A stretch of DNA of 64,000 bases. Source: Saxibacter everestensis (lineage in GTDB: Bacteria > Actinomycetota > Actinomycetes > Actinomycetales > Brevibacteriaceae). Shown here piece after piece: positions 1 to 8,738 of the stretch; the stretch's first letter is position 1, and each line of letters starts with the position of its first letter. The stretch lies in NCBI RefSeq assembly GCF_025787225.1, contig NZ_CP090958.1, positions 2,776,550 through 2,840,549 of the forward strand. Reading direction: 5' to 3'. A model generated the notes under the pieces. That model was not told the origin of the DNA. It did no database searches and saw only the letters and a program-made list of their open reading frames with translations. The position numbers and the translations under genes are program-made.

Positions 1-315
1 CTGCAGCCCTTCCCCTGCGTCGAACCAAACGTCGCGAGGCGCGTTCACGAAAACGTCGGTGATCCGAGGATCGTCCAGCAGCCGCTGCAACGGACCGGCC
101 CCGGAGATCTGCGCGCTCAGCCGTTCCACGAGTTCCAGGATCGCCGCCGTGCCGAACACCTTGCCGCTGGCCCGCAATGCCTCGGCAACTTTGGCCGGGG
201 TTACCGGCCCGGTCTCCTTGAGCAGTCGCGATCGAATTTGCTGCAAAAGCTCGGCATCGATCCACTCGTCGTCGGGTTCCGGACCGGTCAGCGTTGCGGG
301 CGACGAGAAGCTCAC
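1..315 (-). CDS. tadA: TadA/CpaF-family secretion ATPase, N-terminal part
   Basis: This is the first 105 codons of a gene that runs off the left edge of the window. The reading frame contains a stretch reading GAGPLQRLLDDPRITDVFVN, which is typical of the N-terminal domain of TadA/CpaF ATPases that power Flp/Tad pilus assembly at the inner face of the membrane. The Walker motifs would lie outside the window. The GTG start overlaps the ssd stop codon in GTGA, so the two genes are probably translationally coupled, matching the usual actinobacterial ssd-tadA order. The family call is fairly safe; which Tad-type function the protein serves is inferred from the neighbour. Confidence 0.85.
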   Translation of the reverse strand, partial: MSFSSPATLTGPEPDDEWIDAELLQQIRSRLLKETGPVTPAKVAEALRASGKVFGTAAILELVERLSAQISGAGPLQRLLDDPRITDVFVNAPRDVWFDAGEGLQ

Positions 316-1355
316 GACGCCAGCTCAGTCACTTGGGCGATGATCTCTTCACTGAGTCTCGCAAGCCTGCTGTTTCTGCCCTTCGGGATTCCCTCTCCCC
401 GGTCGAGCGCCTCTGCCAGGCCACGATCTGGTTTCAGATATCCCTCCAGCTCAAGCCCGAGACTCCGCGCGACGCCATCCGCCGCCAGGCCGGAACGCAC
501 CGGGCCGCGCACCACCAGGCGCACGTCCGGATGGTTCTCACTCAACCGACGGGCAACCTGGTTGGCCGCGACCGCGGCGCGAACCTGGGCACAGGTCACG
601 AGCAGCAACCGGTCGCACCATCTGGTGCAGTCGATAGGAGCATGCCGCGGCAGGTCGATTACCAGCAGCGCGAAGGCATGCCTTGCCGCAGTCAGCACGG
701 AATCGAATAGATCCTGCGGAAGTTCACGTGCGGCTGTGCGGTCCCAGGACAGCACCGAAAGGTTCTCCAGGCGGGGCAACGCCTCGTAAAGCGCGCTGGG
801 GCGCAAGCTGCCCCGGCTGGCCGTGAGGTTCGGCCATCTAATGCCGCCGAGGCCTTCGGCGCCCAACACCAGGTCCAGGCCTCCGCCGAGCGGGTCAGCA
901 TCGATCAGCGCGCTTCTCGTCGTGGAGATCGACGCGGCCCGTGCCAAACCGCAGGCCAGCGTGCTCGCGCCGGCACCGCCGCTTCCTCCGACGACGCCGA
1001 GAACCAGACCGGTCGGAGTGGCTGGTTCGACTGCGGAAATCATCCGCTGGACCAGCCACTCCGCGGCGTCCGGCAACAGCGCGACGTGCTCGGCCCGAAG
1101 CTCCGTCGCATGCCGCCAGACCTGTGCGGTGGATCCCCCCGAATCCAGCGCAACAACTACCCGTTCCGCCGAAGCATGTCCGGGCAGCTCGTTGATATCC
1201 TCACCGACCAGGAGCAGCGCGGCATCCCGCCAGGACGATGCGCTGCGGCCAGGAACGAGCAGCTCGACGCCGGCGGAAGAAGCCAACCGTCGGACCTCGT
1301 CCGAAAGTTCTTCGATGCCGGTGAAGACAACCACCGATCGTTGTGTCGAGCGCAT
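312..1355 (-). CDS. ssd: Septum site-determining protein Ssd (CpaE/MinD-like)
   Basis: A 347-residue protein of the actinobacterial Ssd family, a MinD/CpaE-like P-loop protein encoded at the head of tight-adherence loci and implicated in septum placement in mycobacteria. An N-terminal receiver-like region (about residues 1-110) is followed by the ATPase-like domain. The P-loop reads GGSGGAGAST (about residues 122-132) and lacks the P-loop lysine, which is usual for Ssd and argues against normal ATP hydrolysis. The stop overlaps the tadA start by 4 bp. There is no clear ribosome binding site before the ATG; a weak CAGTAT lies six bases upstream. Confidence 0.85.
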   Translation of the reverse strand: MRSTQRSVVVFTGIEELSDEVRRLASSAGVELLVPGRSASSWRDAALLLVGEDINELPGHASAERVVVALDSGGSTAQVWRHATELRAEHVALLPDAAEWLVQRMISAVEPATPTGLVLGVVGGSGGAGASTLACGLARAASISTTRSALIDADPLGGGLDLVLGAEGLGGIRWPNLTASRGSLRPSALYEALPRLENLSVLSWDRTAARELPQDLFDSVLTAARHAFALLVIDLPRHAPIDCTRWCDRLLLVTCAQVRAAVAANQVARRLSENHPDVRLVVRGPVRSGLAADGVARSLGLELEGYLKPDRGLAEALDRGEGIPKGRNSRLARLSEEIIAQVTELAS

Positions 1356-1455
1356 GGCACAATACTGGTCGTGGTGGGTCGGCGATTACTTGCCGACTGA
1401 GATTATGTGGATAACTTTCCTTGCCCGGTCCAATTGTGGACAGCGCGACGACAAG

Positions 1456-2295
1456 TCAGATCTGGGGCAGCTTTCCGGCCAGCACAGCGTCGGCAATCGT
1501 GCTGCCCTCGCCGGCGCCATCCGTGACGGCTCGGGCGCAACTGGCAACCCAGCCGGGCACGTCCGCACCGCTGGTGTACTGCGCCGCCGCCTGGCCGTAA
1601 CCGACAGCGTCAGCGAGGAACGCCGCCTCCGGGACAATCACCCCGCTAGGGTCCACTCCTCCGGAGACGAGCAGGATCCGGAAAACCGCGCGCGCCACAA
1701 GTCCGTTGCCGAGCACGAATGGCCTGATGGCCAGTATTTCGCCGTGCGCAATAGCCGCCGTGAGCAGCGCCGAGTGCTTCGCATCGGACCCTAGTAGTTC
1801 GGCTAGCCCGCGCAGCCGGGCAGCGGCGGCTTCGGCGGCCGGTGCGGGCGGCAGGCCGGATAGGTCGCGCGGCAGTTCGGCGCCGATACGCGGCCTGCCC
1901 ACCTGCGCGTCATCGATCAGCCCCGCGGCGGCAGCAACGTGCAGCCGCGCGATTGCCTGCATCGGCGATGCAGACAGCGGGTGCGGGTGTGAGCCAAGTT
2001 CCTCCGCCAACGCTGAGACCCGGATTGCGGCGGCCAGCTGAGTGCCGGAAAGATCATCTGGAACAGCCCTGCCTTGCATTGCCTCGCGGACGAAGGCGAT
2101 CGGGAACCTCGCGCCTTCGAGCGCGGCTGAGGCCCGGGCGGCTCGTACTGTTGACTCCGCCCGGGCCTCTTGGGTGCGGCGACGCAGGGCCTGGTGCCAG
2201 CGAAGCGAGGTACATGCTTCGCGGGCTACAGCGATCGACTCGGCTACCTCAGGCTGTTGTTCAAGAGCCCGAAGCGCTCCGGCCGCTGCGTCGAT
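1456..2295 (-). CDS. Fic-domain-like protein, degenerate; start codon unclear
   Basis: The first ATG (position 2079) gives 207 residues, but the same frame stays convincingly coding for about 72 more codons upstream, including VAESIAVAREACTSLRWHQA and RAARASAALEGARFP, which match the N-terminus of an actinobacterial Fic-like family often found beside ssd. No ATG, GTG or TTG occurs in that extension. It ends at an in-frame TAG (2301-2299), which is followed by GAA and then an ATC at 2295 with a GGAG six bases before it. The Fic motif HPFxxGNGR is altered to RPFVLGNGL (from about residue 191 of the extended protein), so the catalytic histidine and arginine are missing and AMP transfer is unlikely. 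The coordinates assume an ATC start; a nonsense mutation after an upstream GTG (2352) is the alternative. Confidence 0.65.
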   Translation of the reverse strand: MDAAAGALRALEQQPEVAESIAVAREACTSLRWHQALRRRTQEARAESTVRAARASAALEGARFPIAFVREAMQGRAVPDDLSGTQLAAAIRVSALAEELGSHPHPLSASPMQAIARLHVAAAAGLIDDAQVGRPRIGAELPRDLSGLPPAPAAEAAAARLRGLAELLGSDAKHSALLTAAIAHGEILAIRPFVLGNGLVARAVFRILLVSGGVDPSGVIVPEAAFLADAVGYGQAAAQYTSGADVPGWVASCARAVTDGAGEGSTIADAVLAGKLPQI

Positions 2296-2382
2296 TTCCT
2301 ACTCCGTTGTTTCTAGTGTTCTTTTTCCTGACGCCAATTCGGCTTTCGTCACCGACCGCGAGTTACGGCGCCGCTGGCATGC

Positions 2383-4341
2383 CTAGCCGCGTTGGATATT
2401 GCTGACGTCGTGCAGGATGCCGACCTGCCCGTCCTGACTCTGCACCCGGAAATAGTATCCGTGGTCTTCCAGTGCAAGGAACCAGCTGCCGGGTGTGATG
2501 GTGAATACCGGCTGCCCGGTGTGTTCATCGTGGGCAGACCGCTCTTCGGGGACCGCAAACCAGAACGCCTGAGTTTCTGCCGCGTTCTCCTGCTCGCCAT
2601 CTGTGCCGCTCGAGTCCGCCACTTCGTCCTGCGCCGGCTCGGGATGGTGGGTTGACGAGTAGGCTGCCTCGTCCTCCCGGTCCGAGTCTTCCTGCGTGTC
2701 ATCGGCCATAGTCGATTCATCGGCTTCGGCGTGCTGCGCCCAGCTCAAGGCAGGATCAGGTTCATTGGCCTGCGTGTTGTAGGACTCATCGCCGCCGACG
2801 TTCGACACCTCGTCCTGGGCAGTCGCCGGATCGTTGGCCACTTGATCCACGTAAGCGGAATTCGCATCCGGCTGCTCGGTTGCCGGCACGGTGCCGGCCC
2901 CGGAGTCCGAGAAAGCGGTGTGATCTGTCCCGTCGTCCTCCCGCCGATCGGCAGCTGACGCGTCGTCGGCCGATGCGGTATCCGAAGCGCCGGTAACTCC
3001 TGCATTCGGGAGGACCGAAGTCCTTTCCGCGCCGGTCTCGTCATCCGAATCGACGGGTGCGGCAGAAGCATCGGAGCTGTCTGCGTGCGAGCCACCGGAG
3101 TAGTCGGCCGAATAGTCGTTCGCCGCGTAGTCACTGCCCGGGTAGGCGGTCTCCGACGACTTGGCGTCGGATGCCGATTCGTCGGCGGAGTACGAGCCGC
3201 CCGGGAATGAGCCCGGTTCGCTGTAGCCGCTCTGCTGTCCGAAATCGCCCTGACCACCCTGCTGTGGCGAGGACACTGACTGCGCGCCGTAGGCACCGGC
3301 AATTCCCGCGGCTCCGGCAGATGCCCCGGCGCCGTGCTGACCCTGCTGACCGTACTGGCTCTGCTGACCATCGGTCGGCTGGCCGTGCTGACCCTGCTGA
3401 CCGTACTGGCTCTGCTGACCGTACTGGCTCTGCTGGCCGCCCGTCGGCTGACCCTGCTGACCGTACTGGCTCTGCTGGCCGCCCGTCGGCTGGCCGTACT
3501 GACCCTGCTGGTTGAAGCTCTGCTGTGCCTTGGCCGGCAGTTCGACCGCCGCTGCCTTCGGATGAGCCTGGATGCTCTTCTTTGCCCGGAGGTCCGAGCC
3601 AAATGCCGGAATAACTGTCAGAGTCCCTGCCACCAGGACGAGCAGCGCGCCGAGCAGCGCAAGCCAGGCGCCGACGTGCATTGTGGGTGCGCTCGTGATC
3701 AGGATGAAGAAGTTGTAAAGCGCGCCCACGACACCCAGGACGGAAATAATCTGGTCGAACGAGAAGGAACCGATGCGTGCCGGAAGTCCGCGAACTGTTT
3801 TCTGCAATACGGCCAGAACACCGGCGACTATTACGCTCAGAAAGCCGAAGAAGATGTAGTTGATGCTCCCCCAGTGCCATACCCACCAGGAGGAGCCGTC
3901 AATGCCGACATCGCCACGAAAACTGTAAACAGGCAGGAAGATCCCAACCAGAGCAATGAGTGCACCGGCAATAATCAGAATGTCACGCAGCGTGAATGGA
4001 CCGAGAACCCCGGCACCCGGCTCACGAGCCGGCTTCGGCTGCTGTCCGAACTGGCCCTGCTGACCCTGTCCGAACTGGCCCTGCCCCTGGCCCTGCTGGC
4101 CCTGCTGGCCCTGGCCATACTGACCCTGTCCGTACTGACCCTGGCCCTGCTGGCCCTGTCCGTACTGGCCCTGCTGACCGAACTGGCCCTGGCCCTGACC
4201 CTGCTGACCCTGACCCTGCTGACCCTGACCGTATTGGCCCTGACCCTGACCCTGCTGACCGTACTGGCCTTGGCCCTGTCCGTACTGGCCAGAGCCGGAG
4301 TTGCCAGGGTTATATGGCCCCGGCTGATGGGGAGTACTCAT
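2383..4341 (-). CDS. Gln/Gly-repeat membrane protein, DUF5336-like
   Basis: A 652-residue protein of unusual composition. Residues 1 to about 105 are an uncharged repeat of QGQ/QYGQ/QQGQ. About four hydrophobic segments follow (residues 115-250), then a second block of QYGQQ/QPTGGQQ repeats (about 275-345), then a long acidic Ser/Ala/Asp/Glu-rich region. The C-terminal 60 residues form a compact folded segment starting at FWFAVPEERS and ending NIQRG, a module seen at the end of several actinobacterial proteins. The four-helix part with YGQ repeats resembles the mycobacterial 34-kDa antigen family (DUF5336), but the acidic region makes this one much longer. Function is unknown. A GAGAGG ribosome site precedes the ATG. 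It is divergent from the LytS-type kinase gene. Confidence 0.7.
   Translation of the reverse strand: MSTPHQPGPYNPGNSGSGQYGQGQGQYGQQGQGQGQYGQGQQGQGQQGQGQGQFGQQGQYGQGQQGQGQYGQGQYGQGQQGQQGQGQGQFGQGQQGQFGQQPKPAREPGAGVLGPFTLRDILIIAGALIALVGIFLPVYSFRGDVGIDGSSWWVWHWGSINYIFFGFLSVIVAGVLAVLQKTVRGLPARIGSFSFDQIISVLGVVGALYNFFILITSAPTMHVGAWLALLGALLVLVAGTLTVIPAFGSDLRAKKSIQAHPKAAAVELPAKAQQSFNQQGQYGQPTGGQQSQYGQQGQPTGGQQSQYGQQSQYGQQGQHGQPTDGQQSQYGQQGQHGAGASAGAAGIAGAYGAQSVSSPQQGGQGDFGQQSGYSEPGSFPGGSYSADESASDAKSSETAYPGSDYAANDYSADYSGGSHADSSDASAAPVDSDDETGAERTSVLPNAGVTGASDTASADDASAADRREDDGTDHTAFSDSGAGTVPATEQPDANSAYVDQVANDPATAQDEVSNVGGDESYNTQANEPDPALSWAQHAEADESTMADDTQEDSDREDEAAYSSTHHPEPAQDEVADSSGTDGEQENAAETQAFWFAVPEERSAHDEHTGQPVFTITPGSWFLALEDHGYYFRVQSQDGQVGILHDVSNIQRG
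3330..3530. repeat. Coding tandem repeat (YGQQ/QPTGGQQ block)
   Basis: Short tandem repeats of the type CTGCTGACCGTACTGGCT alternate with a GGCCGCCCGTCGGCTG variant. They encode the second Gln-rich block of the membrane protein on the minus strand. Copies are nearly identical, indicating recent expansion or contraction by slippage. Confidence 0.85.
4045..4300. repeat. Coding tandem repeat (N-terminal QGQ/QYGQ block)
   Basis: A 250-bp low-complexity tract built of CTGGCCCTGCTG and CTGACCCTGTCCGTA units, encoding the N-terminal Gln/Gly region of the DUF5336-like protein. It keeps the reading frame throughout, so expansion has been in multiples of three. Confidence 0.85.
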
Positions 4342-4561
4342 CGGAAGACCTCTCTAAGGGGTATTGCCTAGTGCCGAAATAAAAACCTACCTGCTGATAC
4401 TTGCAGAAAACGCCTGCGATGACATCCCTCGCCAAGCTGCAATGCCGCTGGCATCGGTAGCCGATAACTTTACGAACCGTCATTGTGCTGGCAGGAAACA
4501 CTATCGTCGAACCAACACCGCACGCCGAGCACCGAATAGACCGACAGGAGTATCGAAGACG

Positions 4562-5794
4562 ATGAGCACACGGGAAGCCGTTCTGATCGGCGCTGTTCTG
4601 CTGCTTGTCGTGGTCATCATCGTGGTCCTGGCAACACAGCGCCGTCGACTGGGCACCCCTGCTGAGCGTGCCGCCTTCGCCACGCTGCACACCGCATCAC
4701 AGCTCGCTCCGCATCTGAGGGCAGGGCTGACACCCGCAGGCGCGGAGAAAGCCGGCAAGCACCTGCGCTCGCTGCTCAACACCCCGGCGGTCGCTCTTCT
4801 GGACACAACGCAAATGCTCGCCTGGGACGGCAGCGGCAGCCATCATGCGGCCGCGGCAATGCAACACGCGGCCGACGCGCTTCGTACCGGCCGCACCGTG
4901 ATCCGCAAAGTCACCGGCGATCCCGAGCACGCAATCGGCTGCGAACTGGTGCACGCCGTCATCGCTCCGATCAATAGTGACGGCAAGGTAATCGGAGCGC
5001 TGGCCGCATACACGCAGGTCCGCTCGGCAGTGCTGGCCAAGGCAACCGAGGAGGTCGCGAACTGGGTTTCGGCACAATTGGCCCTCGCCGAACTCAACAG
5101 CTCGCGCACCCGCACGATGGAAGCCGAACTCAAGGCATTGCGAGCGCAAATCAGTCCGCATTTCATTTACAACTGCCTCGGAGCCATTGCGTCATTTGTC
5201 CGAACGGATCCTGATCGCGCCCGGGAGCTGCTGCTCGAATTCGCTGATTTCTCCCGATACGCATTTCGCCGGGGCGGGGAGACCACGACTCTGGCCGAGG
5301 AATTGAGAAACGTCGAACGCTATTTGGTACTCGAACAGGCCCGCTTCGGCGACAAACTTGTTGTGCAGCTGCTTGTGGCGCCAGAGGTACTGCACATTTC
5401 CTTGCCGTACCTTGCACTGCAGCCTCTTGTCGAGAATGCGGTCAAACACGGCCTCGAAGGCGCCGCTCACGACCGCGACGACGACAAAGGCCAGGGCCAG
5501 GGCAAAGGGCATGTCTCTATCGTTGCGAAAGATGACGGCGACAGCGCGCTGATCTCGGTGGAGGATGACGGCACCGGCACAGATCCCGACGTCATCCGTC
5601 GCGTCCTGGCCGGAGACGACTCATCCTCACCCGACTCCGTCGGACTCGGCAACGTCGACTCGCGGCTGCGCCAGATCTACGGCGATGCCGCCGGACTCGT
5701 GGTCGAGACCAATATCGGCGCCGGGATGAAGGTCAGCTTCCGGGTGCCAAAGCACGCAGTGAATATGCACGGCGGCTTTTCCGACTCACAATAG
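4562..5794 (+). CDS. LytS/BtsS-type sensor histidine kinase
   Basis: A 410-residue sensor kinase. One N-terminal membrane segment (about residues 7-24) is followed by a GAF-like region, a His_kinase domain with the histidine in QISPHFIYN, and an HATPase domain with the N box in LQPLVENAVKHG. Kinases of this class phosphorylate LytTR regulators; well-studied members (BtsS, YpdA) sense pyruvate and control carboxylate transporters. The ATG at 4562 has an AGGAG about 12 bases upstream and starts the natural MSTREAV sequence; an in-frame extension upstream is not protein-like. The regulator gene follows after 4 bp, and symporters come next, so sensing an extracellular carboxylate is a reasonable inference. 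Confidence 0.9.
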   Translation: MSTREAVLIGAVLLLVVVIIVVLATQRRRLGTPAERAAFATLHTASQLAPHLRAGLTPAGAEKAGKHLRSLLNTPAVALLDTTQMLAWDGSGSHHAAAAMQHAADALRTGRTVIRKVTGDPEHAIGCELVHAVIAPINSDGKVIGALAAYTQVRSAVLAKATEEVANWVSAQLALAELNSSRTRTMEAELKALRAQISPHFIYNCLGAIASFVRTDPDRARELLLEFADFSRYAFRRGGETTTLAEELRNVERYLVLEQARFGDKLVVQLLVAPEVLHISLPYLALQPLVENAVKHGLEGAAHDRDDDKGQGQGKGHVSIVAKDDGDSALISVEDDGTGTDPDVIRRVLAGDDSSSPDSVGLGNVDSRLRQIYGDAAGLVVETNIGAGMKVSFRVPKHAVNMHGGFSDSQ

Positions 5795-5798
5795 GTTC

Positions 5799-6572
5799 AT
5801 GACAACGCCGTCACAGCCACCCGCTCCGATACAGCGCACGGCTGAGCTCAGCGTGCTCGCGGTCGACGACGAACCACCTGCGCTTGCCGAGTTGTCGTTC
5901 CTGCTCGGCGAAGATCCCCGGATCGGCAAGGTCAGCCGCGCTGGATCGGCGGCAAGCGCGCTGAAGATCCTCGAAACCGAATCCCGGATCGACGCCGTGT
6001 TCACCGATATCCGGATGCCGGGTCTTGACGGGGTCGACCTGGCCAGTCTGCTCGGCCGATTCTCGGTCAGGCCGCAAGTTGTATTCGTGACCGCCCATGT
6101 CGAACATGCTGCCTTGGCCTACGATCTCGACGTGACCGACTACGTCGTGAAGCCGGTGCGTGAGGAGCGGCTCGCCGAGGCGATACGCCGGGTGGTGAGC
6201 AATACGCAGGCCGCGCGACCCGGCAGCCGCGAGCCTGATGACGAAACACTCCCGATCGACCTGGGCGGAGTCACCCGGTTCATCCAGCGGTCCGATGTCA
6301 CCCACGTGGAGGCCAGCGGAGACTACGCCCGGTTGCACACCGCCAGTGGCAGCCACCTGCTGCGCACCCCGCTCAGTACCCTGGAGGAACGGTGGGCCGA
6401 AGCCGGTTTCGTTCGAATACATCGATCCACGCTTGTTTCGCTCTCCCACGTCGACGAGATCAGGTCGGTCGGCGGCCGGACCGTCGTCCGGCTCGGCGAC
6501 CAGGAACTCACGGTGGCCCGTCGCAATACTCCCGGTTTCCGGGATCTGGTTGCGAAGAATCGGCGCCGATGA
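5799..6572 (+). CDS. LytTR-family response regulator
   Basis: A 257-residue regulator with a receiver domain (residues 18-130; acidic pair in AVDDEP, phosphorylated Asp about residue 70 in FTDIRMPG, Lys in DYVVKPVRE) and a C-terminal LytTR DNA-binding domain (about 155-257; FVRIHRSTLVSLSHVDEI is characteristic). It lies 4 bp after its kinase and overlaps the next gene by 4 bp (ATGA). It probably activates the symporter genes immediately downstream, by analogy with BtsSR/YpdAB; the target is inferred. Confidence 0.92.
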   Translation: MTTPSQPPAPIQRTAELSVLAVDDEPPALAELSFLLGEDPRIGKVSRAGSAASALKILETESRIDAVFTDIRMPGLDGVDLASLLGRFSVRPQVVFVTAHVEHAALAYDLDVTDYVVKPVREERLAEAIRRVVSNTQAARPGSREPDDETLPIDLGGVTRFIQRSDVTHVEASGDYARLHTASGSHLLRTPLSTLEERWAEAGFVRIHRSTLVSLSHVDEIRSVGGRTVVRLGDQELTVARRNTPGFRDLVAKNRRR

Positions 6573-6940
6573 CGAACAAGCGAGTGCGGGTGACCGCACC
6601 ACAGATGGCGGCGTACTCCGGCGAGCCGCCGTTGACCAGACGTCAGCAAATCAGCCAGAACACCGAGATCGGCAGGCTGTATATGGCCACGCTGATCCGG
6701 ACTCAGCTCCGGCTCGCGGTGGCCACTGTTGCGGGTTTCGTGCTGATGTTTTGCGGATTGCCACTCGCCTTCTGGCTGGCTCCCTCGTTGCGAACTGTGC
6801 TGGTGCTCGGGATTCCGCTGCCCTGGTTGGCGCTCGGCCTGCTCGCCTACCCGTTCACAGCTGTTGCTGCCTGGTTTTTCGTCCGCCAGGCGACCCGTGC
6901 AGAAACTGAATTCACCGCGTTGGTACACGGGGATTCTTAG
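6569..6940 (+). CDS. Small membrane partner of sodium:solute symporter
   Basis: A 123-residue protein with a polar N-terminus (about 50 residues) and two membrane helices (about 55-75 and 85-110). The start ATG overlaps the stop of the LytTR gene, and the stop is immediately followed by the GTG of the symporter. Position and topology match the small two-helix proteins (DUF485-like or 'solute symporter small subunit') encoded before acetate/monocarboxylate symporters. I see no DUF485 signature as clear as in the second copy at 8739, so the family call is by context. Confidence 0.7.
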   Translation: MTNKRVRVTAPQMAAYSGEPPLTRRQQISQNTEIGRLYMATLIRTQLRLAVATVAGFVLMFCGLPLAFWLAPSLRTVLVLGIPLPWLALGLLAYPFTAVAAWFFVRQATRAETEFTALVHGDS

Positions 6941-8503
6941 GTGAGCACCGGCAGCGTTGCGAGCCTGATCGCGGTCTCGGTGGTGGTCGTCGCAACGCTG
7001 CTGATGGGTTCCTTGGGCTTTCGTCTTTCCCGCACGACCTCCGATTTCTTCGTTGCCTCACGCACCGTCAGTCCCTGGGTGAACGCGAGCGCTATCGGCG
7101 GAGAATACCTCTCGGCGGCAAGCTTTCTCGGCATTGCCGGACTGGTCTTCACGTTCGGTGCCGACATGTTGTGGCTGCCGGTCGGCTACACAGCGGGGTA
7201 CATGCTGCTGCTCGTGCTGGTGGCTGCGCCGTTGCGCCGCTCGGGTGCATACACCCTGCCGGATTTCGCCCAGCTTCGCTTTGAATCGGAGTTCGCCCGG
7301 ACGGTGTCTGCCGTTGCCGTGCTGGTGATCGGCTGGCTGTACCTGATGCCGCAGTTGCGCGCGGCGGGCCTTGCGCTCTCCGCCATCGTCGATGTCCCCA
7401 CCTGGATGGGCGCTTGCCTCGTCGCCGTCGTTGTGGTGCTGAACGTGGTCTCCGGCGGCATGCGGTCCATTACCTTCGTGCAGGCGTTCCAGTACTGGCT
7501 GAAGCTCGCGGCGATAATCATCCCGGCGATCCTGCTGCTCCTGGCATGGCGCTCGGATGGTGCTCCGCTGCCAAGCACGACACTTGCCGACTGGGCGGTG
7601 CCCCTGTCCGGATACGGCGGCAGGGAGCATGCGCTGTACCAGACGTATTCACTCATCGTCGCGCTGTTCTTCGGGACGATGGGCCTGCCGCACGTGCTGG
7701 TGCGGTTCTATACCAACCCGGATGGCGCCGCCGCACGCCGGACAACCTTCATCGTGATCGGCTTCCTCGGAGTCTTCTACCTGTTTCCGCCGCTGTACGG
7801 ACTGCTGGGCAGGATCTACATCCCGGATCAATGGCCAGCCGACACAGTGGTTCTTGCGCTGCCGGCCGCGCTTCTCGAGGGGCAGCTGGTCACCGTGGCC
7901 GGCGCAATTCTGGTCGGCGGGGCCTTTGCCGCATTCCTCTCCACCGCGTCCGGGCTCGCCGTTTCGGTTGCCGGCGTTCTCAGCCACGACTTGTTTCCCC
8001 GTCGCCGAGCCCCCGGCAGGCTTCGGGCGGACCGGGACGCCAGACTTCAGACCGATCGGTCAACCGTGACCCGCTTCCGTTGGGCTGCGGTCGTAGCGCT
8101 GATCGTCCCGTTGGCCTTATCTCTGCTGGCGACCCGAACGTCCATCGCGGACACCGTCGGCATGGCGTTCGCGATGGCGGCCTCGACCTTCTGCCCGCTG
8201 CTTCTGCTTGGCATCTGGTGGCGCGGGCTCAGCAGAGCAGGGGCCATGGCCGGCCTGATCAGCGGAGGAGTACTGGCTGGCGCCGCGGCCGCGTTCACCC
8301 TGGCATTCGGCAACCCCGGTGGCTGGACCGGCGCCCTGCTGGCACAGCCCGCCGCCTGGTCGATGCCACTGAGTTTCATCGTGATGATAACTGTGTCCCT
8401 GCTGACCCCGGCCAGCAAACCGCGGCACGCTGATCCGATCGTTTACGGATTACATGCGCCCGAGGGAACATTGCCAACGAAACCGCCGGCGACGTCGACC
8501 TGA
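6941..8503 (+). CDS. Sodium:solute symporter, cation-acetate type (first copy)
   Basis: A 520-residue transporter of the SSS family with about 13 predicted helices. The N-terminal GGEYLSAASFLGIAGL segment is the family hallmark of ActP/MctC-type carboxylate symporters. The GTG start directly abuts the stop of the small membrane gene, so the two are probably made together. Only 38% or so of residues appear shared with the second copy at 9122 by eye, so the pair is not a recent duplication. Substrate is inferred as acetate, propionate or pyruvate. Confidence 0.88.
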   Translation: MSTGSVASLIAVSVVVVATLLMGSLGFRLSRTTSDFFVASRTVSPWVNASAIGGEYLSAASFLGIAGLVFTFGADMLWLPVGYTAGYMLLLVLVAAPLRRSGAYTLPDFAQLRFESEFARTVSAVAVLVIGWLYLMPQLRAAGLALSAIVDVPTWMGACLVAVVVVLNVVSGGMRSITFVQAFQYWLKLAAIIIPAILLLLAWRSDGAPLPSTTLADWAVPLSGYGGREHALYQTYSLIVALFFGTMGLPHVLVRFYTNPDGAAARRTTFIVIGFLGVFYLFPPLYGLLGRIYIPDQWPADTVVLALPAALLEGQLVTVAGAILVGGAFAAFLSTASGLAVSVAGVLSHDLFPRRRAPGRLRADRDARLQTDRSTVTRFRWAAVVALIVPLALSLLATRTSIADTVGMAFAMAASTFCPLLLLGIWWRGLSRAGAMAGLISGGVLAGAAAAFTLAFGNPGGWTGALLAQPAAWSMPLSFIVMITVSLLTPASKPRHADPIVYGLHAPEGTLPTKPPATST

Positions 8504-8738
8504 GCGGGATTACGCACGACGAGGCGGAAGCCAGCGCCGTTCACCGCAGGAAACCTGCCGCTCAGCGATGCCGGGCCTACCGCAGAACGCACAGAAGGAA
8601 CCACCGGTCGAGCCGTGCCGCGCTACCCCTCCAGCGACGATGTGATTCCGGCCACACTTGAAACTTGACGGCGACCGTCGTCGCAGCCAACAGGGTCCGC
8701 ACGGCCCTTACGACGCTGCTGCGAATACCGGAGGAACA

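Noticed and set aside
3330-4300. Dense short repeats resembling a CRISPR or satellite array
   Set aside because: The repeats keep an open frame and encode Gln/Gly tracts; there are no unique spacers.
3334-4371. Long plus-strand Leu-rich open frame
   Set aside because: It is antisense to the repeat regions of the DUF5336-like gene and owes its openness to the repeats.
4364-4561. Extension of the LytS-type kinase upstream of 4562
   Set aside because: Composition is not protein-like and the ATG at 4562 has a ribosome site and the expected membrane anchor.
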